A stretch of DNA of 64,000 nucleotides from Lepidostoma basale (GCA_022606425.2 JAHDVF020001047.1:62001-126000), one strand, 5' to 3'; counted from the first letter of the stretch, positions 50,720 through 60,784 are shown. Numbers and translations are program-made. The notes: generated from the sequence alone by a model not told the origin.

Positions 50720-50910
50720 ATTATATTTTATGTGAAAGACATATTTCGTCTGTCTAAAGCATTATCAAATGCATTTGATTATGCCTTAGTCAGGCGAAAC
50801 ATGTTATTTAGATCAAATATAATAAAACTTATAGAAAACAGGCATTTTCATTCGGATTAATTTTTAAATATGGAGTTTTACATCATTGTTTAAGAAAAAA
50901 AAAATCATAA
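50720..50910. mobile_element. M1 repeat copy
   Basis: GACATATTTCGTCTGTCTAA, GCATTATCAAATGCATTTGA, CCTTAGTCAGGCGAAACATG, AAAACTTATAGAAAACAGGC and TTACATCATTGTTTAAGAAA. It contains the motif once in each orientation, so the centre can fold back on itself. Confidence 0.5.
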
Positions 50911-50965
50911 TGTTTTCATATGAAAACAAATACAAATCAAAGGCGCTGTAGAAAATGCTCCATTA

Positions 50966-51345
50966 ACCAATCATCACGCACGTAAGCAGAAATAATGAAC
51001 CGCCACATTGTTCAGTCCTGAAATACTTCTCTCGATTATTCTACATTCATACACCGTGTCATGCACGTACGTCGATTTCTCCGACTTCTAACGTGGCTGA
51101 CATTAAATATTTGATTGATTTGATCGTGCCCGTTTTTGCCGGCCTTCCTCTATTTCTATTTCCATTCACGTCATTATTCTGCCTTCATTCATTATTTACA
51201 TGCGTCCAAACCATTTAATGACCCTTTTATTATTTTGTTCATTACACTTTCATTCACACCGCATTCACTTCTTATTTTAGCATTAGACACTCTATTATAC
51301 ACAGATTCGTCTAAAATATCTCATTATTACTGCATTTAGTTTACT
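50966..51345 (-). mobile_element. LINE family A, decayed
   Basis: Antisense blocks: FQDRTMWRF-like, NVEESREVFQD, INQILNVSHV, EIEEGRQKRA-like, VYNRVSNAKIRSECGVNESV and MNKIIKGSLNGL. The family tail is absent at the right place (only ACCAATCATCACG). Confidence 0.6.
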
Positions 51346-51398
51346 TTTCTCTACTGCATTTATACGTGTAAAATGTGATTTTTTATTTTATTTTGCAG

Positions 51399-51497
51399 AA
51401 GAACAAACTCAAATTAGAACGACATATAAGTGGATTTCTACAGCCACATTCTGGGCCTATTTTATCTGGTGTAGCGAGAGCATAATTGTCATCTTTG
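51399..51497 (+). CDS. Gustatory receptor (CO2-receptor-like), exon 3 (TM1)
   Basis: Acceptor TTATTTTGCAG|AAGAAC and donor TTTG|GTAAGG bound 99 bases, phase 1 to phase 1. The 33 codons read EEQTQIRTTYKWISTATFWA, YFIWCSESIIVIF. The first 11 residues continue the APG segment of exon 2 and the rest is the first membrane span, opening with the K-W-x-S basic-aromatic edge usual in this family. At 99 bases it is easily missed by gene finders. The phase and content fit make chance unlikely. Confidence 0.84.
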
Positions 51498-51549
51498 GTA
51501 AGGCAAGAAATAAAATATACATTTTAATGAGATTTAGAGTATAATTAGA

Positions 51550-51790
51550 AACGAAGCTTGGAACTTGGAAAAGAAGGACCAAAGTAGAAAAAATGCCGAA
51601 GAAATAAGAATACTTAGAAGAATGTGCGGGAAAAGTATAAGTTATAGAATATCTAACGACGGAATAAGGAAGAAATGTAAGGCAGATGATTGCATCCAAA
51701 GTAAAATAATAAAAAATATTACTTGGATGGTTTGGACATATGGAAAGAATAGATGAGAGAAGAATGGACAAAAAATGTATACAAGCAGTA
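51550..51790 (+). mobile_element. LINE family A fragment
   Basis: EAWNLEKKDQSRKNAEEIRI, LRRMCGKSISYRISNDGIRK, KCKADDCIQSKII, and W-F-G-H-M-E-R-I after a shift. It belongs to the CKADDCI subfamily, as does the second half of 2283-3205. Confidence 0.68.
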
Positions 51791-51799
51791 ACTTTTAAG

Positions 51800-51905
51800 C
51801 TAATTTTTTTAGAATTCAACGTTCGAATTGCTCTTCCTAATGGCATCAACAAAGGCAAGTTGGTTCTGAATGTAGAACAATTGATGCCGGTTGCCGACAA
51901 CTGAT
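51800..51905 (-). mobile_element. LINE family F scrap
   Basis: Minus: INCSTFRTNLPLLMPLGRAI and RTLNSKKIS, the terminal F block. About 100 bases. Confidence 0.5.
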
Positions 51906-52654
51906 TAACAAAAAAAAAACTGACACGTAACATATGCAAAATAAAACTAAACAGAATGCAACAGACAAATACAACACGTTCGAAATACTCAATAAATTAG
52001 TTACGAGTACCTACCCAAATAAAACAAAATATCTTCGTTAAGTAGTTACCTACCCAAATAAACATTTATTTTTATTGTAAGCATAAAAAAATCACGATAT
52101 CACTCTTCAAGTACTGAGAGATAAAAGGTACCTAACATTTTTTTCACGGCAGACTCACGATTTTAATTAAAACTTTCATTAAACTACTCGAGCGTAAAAA
52201 GGGTCAGAAATGTAAACTGGTGTATGCAAAGCATTAGGCATGTAATGTATGTATACATATGAACCATACGCACTTACCTACAAACCCAGGTAGGTGAAAC
52301 ACATTTGCATACGAATTTCATCAAATAGGCATCAACCCTTGCAATTTGTTTATGAATGGGGGGTTAAATTCCGTTCATTATTTTCCTCCTTCATCCATTC
52401 TCGGCGTTCTACTCAACGATAGGGAAATTACTTGTTTGTATGTTTTCCTTTGTAAATTAATTTACTAAATCTGTTTGTGATGATTGCGGACTATTCATAT
52501 ATGCATCAAAATCCCATTTATGGTTCTTAAACGTAAACGAGTGTTATTATGTCCATAAAGTTCATAGTTTCCCCATTTCTGTTTTAAGTATTTTGGAATT
52601 ATAAGAAACTAGTTGTGGATAATTTAGCGAGTGCGTTAAAGAAAATCATAGATT

Positions 52655-52895
52655 ATGTCTTTTTCTTCTTCTTCTTCCTGTTTTATTTAGGACTGTGTCC
52701 TGTTATTTCTCGGAGCCTGTTCTCGGGATGCAGGTCTTCCTGGAGGTCGATTTCCTGTCGGTACTTTATTTGCGGCTTTATTTATTCCTCTTTCAGAACA
52801 TGATCATTCCAGTAGCGTCTTCTCAGTCTTCCCCATCGCACAACATCTTCTACATTGCAGATCTTTCTTGTATTTACAAATTGCAAATTGTTTAT
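52655..52895 (-). mobile_element. LINE family C, 3' end
   Basis: Minus: KDLQCRRCCAMGKTEKTLLE-like in one frame; in the right frame ICNVEDVVRWGRLRRRYW, NDHVL, and REITGHSPK, with the GAA tail antisense at 52664-52678. Confidence 0.55.
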
Positions 52896-53091
52896 GGTAC
52901 TTATGGCCTGGTTAGTAAATTCAATACGTCATTGTTACGGATACTCATAGTGGAAACTAAACTGAATTAAGGAGACATGCGTGCGCGAGGACGTGTCCGA
53001 GGCAAGAGAGCGAATTACGGCGGGGCTTCTGTCTCTAGCGCATTGCCGATAACATTACTTTATATTGCTGCGCAGGCGCCAATTGTTAATA

Positions 53092-54379
53092 TTAGGTCCT
53101 TACATATGAAATTGGCGTTTTGTATGGGAGGAACATAAAGTTGATTTTTTTTAAATATAATATATTTATTTAATCAAAGTATGTACCATTGCTATCTATG
53201 CACTTTTGCCATCTCATAGGTAGTTCATCGATCCCTTTACTAAAAAAACCATGCGGACGTGAATCAATAAAATCTTTGAAGTCGGTTTGGACTGCCCCAT
53301 CGGAGTTGAATTTTTTTCCTTGCAAGAAGTTATCCAAATTTCGAAAAAATAGTAATCTCTTGGGGCAAGGTCCGGAGAGTACGGTGAATGTCTTTCCATT
53401 CCAATTGAAGCTCTTCTAATTTGGTAGCCGTCTGATGTGCAGTGTGTGGTCTAGCGTTATCATGAAGCAGCAGTGGCCTAGAGCGATTAACCAGCCTCGG
53501 TTATTTAGCAGCTAGCTTTTCCATCATGGTTTGCAGTTGCTGACAATAGACATCTGCCGTAATCGTCTGGCCAGATTTAAGAAAGCTGTAGTGAATGACA
53601 CCAGCACTAGTCCACCAAACGCTCACAAGTAACTTTTTTGGAGTCAATTTTCGCTTGGGACATGGTTTGGCTGGTTCGGCAGGGTTCAGCCATTGCGATG
53701 AGCGCTTCCGATTATCATACAGGATCCACTTTTCATCACAGGTAATGGATTCGATTCAAAATCCCTTCATTATTGTGCCGGTTGAGTAATGCAACGCAGC
53801 AGTCAACGCGCGTTTGTTGATTTGCTTCACTCAATTCGTGAGGTACCCACCTTTCAAGCTTTTCACCTTCCCAATTTGCTTCAAGTGGATTAAAACAGTT
53901 TTATCACTAACACCGCAGCCTGCAGCTTACTCGGACGTGGTTTGCGATGGATCCGCTTCCACAATAGCCTTCAATTCTTCATTATCGACTTTGGTCTCCG
54001 GCCGTCCACGAGGCTTGTTCTGCAGGTTGAAATTTCCAGAACGAAAACGTTGGAACCAAAAGCGCACTGTGTTTTCTTTTGCGGCACCGTCGCCATACAC
54101 ATCATTAATCCTTCGAGCCGTTTCTGCAGCACTGGTGCCACGGTGGAACTCGTACTCGTAAATAACGCGATATTTCAAGTTTTCCATTTTGTAAACTGAG
54201 TGACGCAAAGAAAAAAAAAAACAATTGAGGAAAAAACAAATGAATTATAATTTTCAAAACACAAACACTTGAGTAAATAGCTGTATAAATTTGAATTTGG
54301 AATTCCTAACCAAAGAGAAGATATTTGAGATCAAAGTTGCCAGTACGGCAAAACGCCAATTTCATATGTAAGGACCTAA
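53092..54379 (-). mobile_element. mariner element 1 (complete ends, dead)
   Basis: Perfect or near-perfect terminal repeats of at least 30 bases beginning TTAGGTCCTTACATATGAAA on the left; the right end is the inverse. TA flanks both ends (53090-53091, 54380-54381). At 1288 bp it is the normal mariner length. The transposase lies on the minus strand and is broken (next entry). The right-hand TA is directly followed by the start of mariner element 2. Confidence 0.9.
53214..54187 (-). pseudogene. mariner transposase, broken
   Basis: From ATG 54187: MENLKYRVIYEYEFHRGTSA, the paired-type DNA-binding region with RFWFQRFRSGNFNLQNKPRG and GRPETKVD linker. Stops and frameshifts begin near 53930. The catalytic region still shows ITCDEKWILYDN (first D), LLLHDNARPHTA (second D) and, in another frame, YSPDLAPRDYYFF (third D), so all three aspartates of the D,D34D triad are still present but not in one frame. 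About 340 residues in a working protein. An inactive copy of an irritans-like mariner (subfamily is inference). Confidence 0.85.
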
Positions 54380-54380
54380 T

Positions 54381-54506
54381 ACGAGGTCTGTTCAAAAAGT
54401 ATCGCGAATTTTGAATTTTCGCTGGCTACGTATATTTGATTTTTGATTTTTTTGTAGCGTTATGTTGGTACTCATGTCCCTTACTTATGCTGACAAGGTC
54501 GGCCAT
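54381..54506 (+). mobile_element. mariner element 2, left part
   Basis: Begins ACGAGGTCTGTTCAAAAAGT, the known type of mariner terminal repeat. It runs through the 5' non-coding region to AAGGTCGGCCAT (54495-54506), where the I-group element interrupts it. It continues at 60184. Confidence 0.85.
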
Positions 54507-54761
54507 CACTTTGCGTTTGCGTGTTTCGGGAGGCGGTTGAATTTGCACTAGACTCGTGATAACAATACTACCTGTGTAGTTAGAAGTTCCCGTTCTGGTG
54601 AAGGTGTTATCCATATCTTGTTTTAACATATCCCTATTAACCAATCCCTTTATACAAACTTCAATAAGGTAAATTTTTATTTTATATTTTTATTTCTACC
54701 CACCTTTTTTCTATTTCTTTTAAGATCTTATTGTTGCATTAATAACCAACATTTTTTAATT

Positions 54762-56333
54762 ATGAATCGCACTAAACCACCCGACCCCGTTCCCCCCGAT
54801 GGGAATATGTCGAGTGATTCGGCGGCGAGCTCCACAAACATGGAATCGGCGGAACCAATGGTCCCAGAGGCCTCCACGTTTGTCACCATTAAGGGAAAAA
54901 AAAATCCCAAAATTAGAAAGTCCTCCTCCACGGCAGCAAGTAGGCAAGTGACGAGTTCCGACTCGGATCATCTTCCTCACAAACCCCCAACCCCAAAGAT
55001 AATTCTCCCTAGGGAACGGCGTATTGCCCAAAAACCTCTCTCGTCCGCTACCTCGGTTCCTTTAGCACTCCCTGTTCCTTCTACCTCGTCCACCCTTTCT
55101 CCCCCATCCCCCTTACCCTCCAATATCCAATCTAAGATCCCACCTACGACCCGCCTCTTCAATGATCTTGACAGACCCCCCTTTATCACCCATGTCACCC
55201 GGCAAAATTCAGAAGGCTCGATGGGAACATTGTACGGCATTGATTTTGGAAAGTTTCTTTTCAAAAACAATATTAAAACTTCCTGGAACGGAATAAAAAA
55301 CATCGGAAGAAATAAACTCTCAGTTGAATTCAACAATTCAAAAGACGCAAACTCCTTTGTAAATTCGGAAAAAGTTAAGAACGCATCCTACAATGCTTTC
55401 ATCCCGACCTTCCAAGTCACCAAACAAGGGATTGTCCGAGGTATTCCTCCACACTGGTCTGAAGAAGACATTGTGGAGAGTACTGAGGTTCCCACAGGAT
55501 CAGGTAAGGTATTGAGGGCCCGTCGCTTGAATTACCGTGTTAATAATGGCACAACGGTGGAGTGGAAACCCTCCCAGACAGTCGTCCTGACATTCGACTC
55601 CAAATCGCTTCCCTCCCATGTATCCTTGTTCCACGTATCCCTACCCGTGGAGCTATACGTGTTCCCAACGATACAGTGTTTTAAATGCTGTAGATTTGGG
55701 CACACCAAGGCACTGTGTCGATCTCAGCCGCGATGCTATAAGTGTGGCTCAGACCACCTTGGAGAATCCTGCCAGATCGATACCCCACAACTCAAATGCC
55801 TTAACTGCTCTGGGAACCACTCCGCTGTAAGCAAAAATTGCCAGGAATTCACGAGGCAACAAAATATTAAACATACAATGGCCGACAAAAGTATCTCCTA
55901 TGCAGAAGCCTCCAAAGTGCACAACAAAGCCTCTATCTCATATGCTGAAGTTGCTCGTACAAGGAGCATTCCCAACCCCACTGATCTAACCCACAAGCAA
56001 CCATCCACGTCTTCTTACGTAAAAACAGTTACTAAGAAGACTAACCCCAAACCTTCTTTCGTCAAACAGACCCCCAACCATGACCATCTCCTGATTTCCC
56101 CCAACGGACAACCCTCCTCATCCCCTAATAAGGGATTTACTTCCTTAACCAACAACTCAAACTCCTCAATTATCACCTCCCTACTTCAATTACTCCTCTC
56201 CATTTTGCAAAATAATAATCAATTACCGTCCAACGCTGCCTCAATTTTGACCAACCTTATTTCCCTTCACCAACCCACTCATGCTCCCCCCGAGGAGGAT
56301 TCTTCAGTGGAACTGCCACAGCATTTCCAATAA
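54762..56333 (+). CDS. I-group element ORF1 (gag-like, zinc knuckles)
   Basis: 523 residues. The N-terminal ~110 are low-complexity, rich in P, S and T. Residues ~130-300 form the central region (FLFKNNIKTSWNGIKNIGRN, the ATFQVTKQGIVRGIP-like RNA-recognition fold area; here IPTFQVTKQGIVRGIPPHWS). Three cysteine knuckles follow: CFKCCRFGHTKALC (~306-319), CYKCGSDHLGESC (~325-337) and CLNCSGNHSAVSKNC (~346-360). The last ~150 residues are again S/P/N-rich with two YAE-A repeats (SISYAEASK, SISYAEVAR). Known: ORF1 of I/jockey elements binds element RNA and forms ribonucleoprotein particles. It overlaps ORF2 by 53 bases in another frame, so ORF2 needs reinitiation or a frameshift. Confidence 0.92.
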   Translation: MNRTKPPDPVPPDGNMSSDSAASSTNMESAEPMVPEASTFVTIKGKKNPKIRKSSSTAASRQVTSSDSDHLPHKPPTPKIILPRERRIAQKPLSSATSVPLALPVPSTSSTLSPPSPLPSNIQSKIPPTTRLFNDLDRPPFITHVTRQNSEGSMGTLYGIDFGKFLFKNNIKTSWNGIKNIGRNKLSVEFNNSKDANSFVNSEKVKNASYNAFIPTFQVTKQGIVRGIPPHWSEEDIVESTEVPTGSGKVLRARRLNYRVNNGTTVEWKPSQTVVLTFDSKSLPSHVSLFHVSLPVELYVFPTIQCFKCCRFGHTKALCRSQPRCYKCGSDHLGESCQIDTPQLKCLNCSGNHSAVSKNCQEFTRQQNIKHTMADKSISYAEASKVHNKASISYAEVARTRSIPNPTDLTHKQPSTSSYVKTVTKKTNPKPSFVKQTPNHDHLLISPNGQPSSSPNKGFTSLTNNSNSSIITSLLQLLLSILQNNNQLPSNAASILTNLISLHQPTHAPPEEDSSVELPQHFQ

Positions 56334-59300
56334 AAAAGCAGACTTTTTAAATCTTCTCACCAACGAAGATGTCTCAATCGCCGCGGTCTCGGAGACTTGG
56401 CTGGCCCCCGGGTTTCATTTGAAATTCGGCTCTTACCAATGTATTCGGGATGACCGTATAGATGGGAAGGGCGGCTCCGCTCTTTTCATTAAAACCCCTA
56501 TCCAATTTTTTCCTGTGAACGTCAAGCCCACCGGCTGCCCGTTTCAGGTGGTAGCTGCCACGGTTCTTGGCGTTACCATAGCCTCCCTTTATATTTCCCC
56601 CTCCAACAAACCCACCAAAGCAATGCTTGGTGGGTTTTTTTCCAATCTCCACCCCCCTTTCCTTATTCTGGGCGACTTCAATGCCCATCATAGTTTGTGG
56701 GGCGCTCCCACATGTGACAGATTAGGAAGAGACTTGGTCGACCTCCTGGATCAAAATAATATTTGTGTTATTAACGATGGCTCCCCCACACGTCTAAGGA
56801 TTCCCAACCAACGCCCTAGCGCCGTGGATATCTCCCTCTGTAGTTCCGACATAGCTTCCAGTGTTAACTGGAAAACTTTGGAGGATACTCTTGGGAGTGA
56901 CCACTATCCCCTCATCATTGAATCCCAATCTCTTCCATTAATCCAAAATTTATTTCACAAGTCAAGTTCAACCCGTCGCCCTCGATACATCACTTCAGAT
57001 GTAAAATGGAAGGATTTTTCTGACTCTCTGGAGCTCTCCGTTCTGAACCTCCCTCCTCCATTAAAAAAAAATATTATTTCCTCCTATAATAACTTCATAT
57101 CCTGTATTGACTCCGCAGCAACTTTACATGTCCCCGTAAGGAAAAAATACAAAGGCGCCAAACTCCCTCCAGCTCCTTGGTGGGACTGGGAGTGCTCGGA
57201 AGCAGTCAGTGAGAGAAAATTATATGCAATCCATTACTCTAAAAATATGACCCTAGATAACTTTCTTTCTTATAAGCAGATCCAAGCAAAAACAAAAAAA
57301 CTTTTGAAAATGAAAAAGAAACTTGGCTGGAAGAAATTTTGTTCCTCCCTATCTCCAGATGTCCATATATCCGAGGTATGGAATACTATCCGCAAATTCC
57401 GGGGCTCCTTCATACCCCCAAACCCCAAACCCGAGTCGTTAGATTGGTTGAAGGGCTTCATAGACAAGCTTGCTCCTCAAACCGCCTATAATTGGAATGA
57501 ATCTCCTTATACTTATGATTTTAAACAGAAGGGTTGGATGGATGAACCATTTTCCTTGAGAGAGCTGAGATCTGTACTAGACCGGCTTGATGACTCGGCT
57601 CCGGGAGTGGATGGTATCCCATACAGCTTCATGAAAAATTCTAGCGACGTAACTCTCTCCTATTTTCTATCCATTCTCAATAAAATGTTTGAATCTGGAA
57701 ATATTCCCCCCTCCTGGAAAACTCAAATTATTTTGCCCATCCTTAAAACCCACAAAAATCCCAATTCCTGTAACTCCTACCGACCGATCGCTCTCTCATC
57801 ATCGATGCTTAAAATTACAGAACATATGATAAAAAGCCGTCTAGACTGGTTCATTGAAAACTCACGAGCACTACCCCATTCCCAATTCGGATTTAGGAAA
57901 CGTAAAAGCACAATCGAAAGTATATCGGTCCTGACTTCAGAAATTAGAATCGCTCTTTCAAAGGACGAACATCTCATGGGAGTCTGCCTTGATATCGAGG
58001 GGGCATTTGACAACGTCGTCATTAATATATTAAATTCCAAATTATTAGAAATGAGCATTCCACGCAGACTCAGCAGTTTCATAATCAACTTAATTCTTTC
58101 AAGGAAGGTTGAAGTCCACGTGAGAGGTACTCCTACTACACAACGAATATTGAGTCGAGGCCTTCCACAAGGTTCTGTCCTTAGCCCCATCTTATTTAAT
58201 ATATACACCCAAGATTTAAACCTCTCCGTCCCAGAGCCCTCCAAAATTTTACAATACGCGGACGATTTATTTTTATATGTTACCGGTCCGAGTGTTTGCT
58301 CTCTAGAGAAACTTCTTAATTCAAACCTGAAGAGACTTGCAGCTTGGTTTGGCCGGCGAGGGTTGGAACTCTCCCCGGGCAAATGCAAGGCCATTGTGTT
58401 CTCTAGGAAAAGGAAAATTCCCACAATTAAAATCATGTATAACCAATTTCACATCCCCGTTTTTAACCAAATAAAATTCTTGGGCGTTATCTTAGACAGT
58501 AACCTCTCCTGGAATGCATATGTCAACCTCGTGGTCAATAAATGTCAAGCAGGGCTCAATACCCTACGAGCAGTTTCACGTGTCTGGTGGGGTTCACACC
58601 CTACTATTCAAAGACTTTTTTACTGTGCCCTCATACGTAGCCATTTGGATTATGCGTCTTTCCTCATCGAGCCTACTTCCAAAAAGAATCTTCAACGATT
58701 AGATCGGATCCAATCCCAAAGCCTTAGACTTATCATCGGAGCCATGCGTTCTTCTCCAATAAATACTTTGCAGGTGGAATCTGCAGACCCCCCACTCCAT
58801 ATGAGGCGACAATATCTAGCAGATAAATTTCTTCTAAAATGTTTTATTATATCCGACCATCCCCTTTTGACAATTCTATATAAGCTAAATTTCCAAGTCA
58901 CTACTTCCCCATACTGGAGAAACAAAGCCCCTCCCTTATTAGTCAACAGCTTCCAAACCTATCAATATTACAAGCCAAGCTTAATCTCCCAAGATTTATT
59001 ACCCCTATACAGATCCCCTTATAAGATTAATACGTTTATGCCAACAGTCTTACTTTCATTTGGTATTCACTCTGGTATCCAAGCTCAACGGGACTATTCC
59101 CGAATCATGAGATCTCAATGGCCCAACTGGAGACCTATCTTTACCGATGGTTCCAAAATAAATTCCGAATTTTATACTGGGGCTGCATTTTTTTGTGAAT
59201 TTAACAACCACGAAAGACTTTTCAGACTACACAAATTGGCCTCCGTTTTCACAGCCGAATGTGTGGCCATCCTGGAGAGTCTTAAGTATGTAATCTCTCA

Positions 59301-60003
59301 AAACTTAACAAAAATTATTATTTTATCAGATTCCCTGAGCGCCCTGCAAAAAATCCGTGAACCTCCTTCCCAGTATCCCGAAGATGAATTCTGCATCGAG
59401 ATTCGTCATGCGCTATGCTTGTTGCAAGACTCAGACAGAGAGATCGCCTTGGCTTGGATCCCGAGTCACAGCGGGATCTCTGGAAATGAAAGAGCAGACA
59501 AAATAGCTAAACAGGCAATTCATTCTGGTGATGACAAATATATCACTCACATCCCCATCAATGATCTTATCCCAGTAATGCGCGAAAAATTGCAGCTCAC
59601 ATGGCAGAATGATTGGAACATCTCCAGTCAGTCCAAGGGAAAAATGTATTCGGAACTTCAGCCCGATGTCCTGTCAACACCCTGGTATAACAAACTAAAA
59701 TTAAATAAATTTGAAACCAGCTCGATCTGTAGAATGCGCATCGGTCACTGTTGTCACAGAGCGCATCTTACCAAAATTCATATTCTGGACTCTGCCATAT
59801 GTGAATGCGGCATCGAAGATGAAAATCTCGACCACATATTCTTCAACTGCCCGTTTAATGTACAATACCCAAATTTTATTCCAGACCTTATAGACCTCAA
59901 TATATCCTTACCTACTAACATGTCCACTCTCATCTCCTCATCTAACAAAAACCTGTATAAAATACTAACAAAATTCCTGACTCTCAATAACATAAATCTG
60001 TAA
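56281..60003 (+). CDS. I-group element ORF2 (endonuclease, RT, RNase H)
   Basis: 1240 residues, intact. Endonuclease: ILQWNCHSI (near 7-15), VSETWL with the catalytic E (~38), GDFNAHHSLWG (~130) and GSDHYPL (~205). RT: NSYRPIALSSSMLKITEHM (~500), FGFRKRKST, LDIEGAFDNV with the first catalytic D (~571), GLPQGSVLSPILFN, QYADDLFLYV with the YADD box (~659-662), KFLGVILDSNLSW. RNase H: IFTDGSKI (D ~955), FTAECVAILES, ILSDSLSAL and IPSHSGISGNERADKIAKQ (~1055-1075). The C-terminus has a CRMRIGHCCHRAHL..CECGIEDENLDHIFFNC metal-binding pattern. All catalytic residues are present, so target-primed reverse transcription is possible. The first ATG at 56281 overlaps the end of ORF1. Confidence 0.95.
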   Translation: MLPPRRILQWNCHSISNKKADFLNLLTNEDVSIAAVSETWLAPGFHLKFGSYQCIRDDRIDGKGGSALFIKTPIQFFPVNVKPTGCPFQVVAATVLGVTIASLYISPSNKPTKAMLGGFFSNLHPPFLILGDFNAHHSLWGAPTCDRLGRDLVDLLDQNNICVINDGSPTRLRIPNQRPSAVDISLCSSDIASSVNWKTLEDTLGSDHYPLIIESQSLPLIQNLFHKSSSTRRPRYITSDVKWKDFSDSLELSVLNLPPPLKKNIISSYNNFISCIDSAATLHVPVRKKYKGAKLPPAPWWDWECSEAVSERKLYAIHYSKNMTLDNFLSYKQIQAKTKKLLKMKKKLGWKKFCSSLSPDVHISEVWNTIRKFRGSFIPPNPKPESLDWLKGFIDKLAPQTAYNWNESPYTYDFKQKGWMDEPFSLRELRSVLDRLDDSAPGVDGIPYSFMKNSSDVTLSYFLSILNKMFESGNIPPSWKTQIILPILKTHKNPNSCNSYRPIALSSSMLKITEHMIKSRLDWFIENSRALPHSQFGFRKRKSTIESISVLTSEIRIALSKDEHLMGVCLDIEGAFDNVVINILNSKLLEMSIPRRLSSFIINLILSRKVEVHVRGTPTTQRILSRGLPQGSVLSPILFNIYTQDLNLSVPEPSKILQYADDLFLYVTGPSVCSLEKLLNSNLKRLAAWFGRRGLELSPGKCKAIVFSRKRKIPTIKIMYNQFHIPVFNQIKFLGVILDSNLSWNAYVNLVVNKCQAGLNTLRAVSRVWWGSHPTIQRLFYCALIRSHLDYASFLIEPTSKKNLQRLDRIQSQSLRLIIGAMRSSPINTLQVESADPPLHMRRQYLADKFLLKCFIISDHPLLTILYKLNFQVTTSPYWRNKAPPLLVNSFQTYQYYKPSLISQDLLPLYRSPYKINTFMPTVLLSFGIHSGIQAQRDYSRIMRSQWPNWRPIFTDGSKINSEFYTGAAFFCEFNNHERLFRLHKLASVFTAECVAILESLKYVISQNLTKIIILSDSLSALQKIREPPSQYPEDEFCIEIRHALCLLQDSDREIALAWIPSHSGISGNERADKIAKQAIHSGDDKYITHIPINDLIPVMREKLQLTWQNDWNISSQSKGKMYSELQPDVLSTPWYNKLKLNKFETSSICRMRIGHCCHRAHLTKIHILDSAICECGIEDENLDHIFFNCPFNVQYPNFIPDLIDLNISLPTNMSTLISSSNKNLYKILTKFLTLNNINL

Positions 60004-60183
60004 CATATTCCTTACTACTAACAAAAAATTATTAGATACTAACCCTAGATGTAATTTGTATATATAACAATCTTCCATAGATTAATCCCTTAACCCACTA
60101 CTACTATTACACATCTACCCTTACTTGAGACTGGCCCAGAACACCCACAAGCGGTGAAAAGCCATAAAAAGAAGAAGAAGAAG
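60004..60183 (+). terminator. I-group element 3' region and GAA tail
   Basis: Non-coding, AT-rich, then AGCGGTGAAAAGCCATAAAA and four GAAG/AAG units before the target duplication. There is no AATAAA near the end. A tail of simple repeats in place of poly-A is known for I-type elements. Confidence 0.7.
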
Positions 60184-60606
60184 AAGGTCGGCCATTTTGA
60201 ATGTTTTGTTAATTTTTGACAGCTGTTCTGCTTGGATGTGTTTTGGGTCGTCTTCGATTTTTGCCTATTCCAAAAAATGGATCAAAGAATCTGTATCAAA
60301 TTTTGTGTGAAAAACAAAATAAAGTGCGCGGACGCATTTCGAATGTTGACTGTGGCATATGGTGAAGCTACCTTGGACCAAAGCAACGTTTATCGGTGGT
60401 ACAAAATGTTCTCAGAGGGCCGAGAAGATATGAACGACGAAGAGCGTGCCGGACGCCCGAGCACGTCAACAACAGACGAAAACATTGATAAAGTGAAGAA
60501 AATAGTATTAGCCAATCGTCGAATCACCGTTAGAGAAGTTGCTGAGGACCTAAACATATCGATTGGCTCGTGCCATTCGATTTTAACCAATGTGACGCGG
60601 GAATAA
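60184..60606 (+). mobile_element. mariner element 2, right part (truncated transposase)
   Basis: Resumes mariner element 2 after the target duplication. From ATG 60277: MDQRICIKFCVKNKIKCADA, FRMLTVAYGEATLDQSNVYR, WYKMFSEGREDMNDEERAGR, PSTSTTDENIDKVKKIVLAN, RRITVREVAEDLNISIGSCH, SILTNVTRE, stop. That is the two-helix-turn-helix DNA-binding half, complete to the GRPS linker and second HTH. The catalytic half and right terminal repeat are missing after about 60600, so the element was truncated before or after the insertion. Confidence 0.88.
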
Positions 60607-60784
60607 TATTCCCACACCCCCCTTTCCCAGTGAATGTTCAATGAATAACATAGTGTAGAACATAGAGTTAAAAATTGTGGTATTATACAATTTAAAAAGC
60701 GTTTTTCTATTCCACAAAATTTAAACTTAAAACAATTTATTAACAAAAAATTAAAATAATATCTAATTGTTAGAAATAAAGTCG

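Larger units (their letters stand above)
49976..51398 (+). other. Receptor intron 2
   Basis: GTATTTATT to TTTATTTTGCAG. Filled with LINE E nested in LINE F, an M1 repeat and a family A fragment, all detailed below. 49976-50160 has no recognisable feature. Confidence 0.8.
54507..60183 (+). mobile_element. Full-length I-group non-LTR retrotransposon
   Basis: It is bounded by AAGGTCGGCCAT on both sides (54495-54506 and 60184-60195), a 9-12 bp target duplication (the last three bases are ambiguous at the 5' joint). Its start is CACTTTGCGTTTGCGTGTTT. It has a 255-bp leader, two overlapping reading frames, a ~160-bp 3' region and a (GAA)4 tail instead of poly-A. The gag-like ORF1, an AP endonuclease, the RT and an RNase H in ORF2 place it with I/R1/LOA-type elements rather than jockey proper. 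No stop or frameshift in 5.2 kb of coding and identical flanks suggest a recent insertion. Confidence 0.93.

Noticed and set aside
54977..55336. Minus-strand frames over the start of the retrotransposon
   Set aside because: Antisense of ORF1; G-rich composition reflects the proline-rich sense frame.
57777..58436. 219-codon minus-strand frame
   Set aside because: Antisense shadow of the reverse transcriptase region of the intact I-group ORF2.
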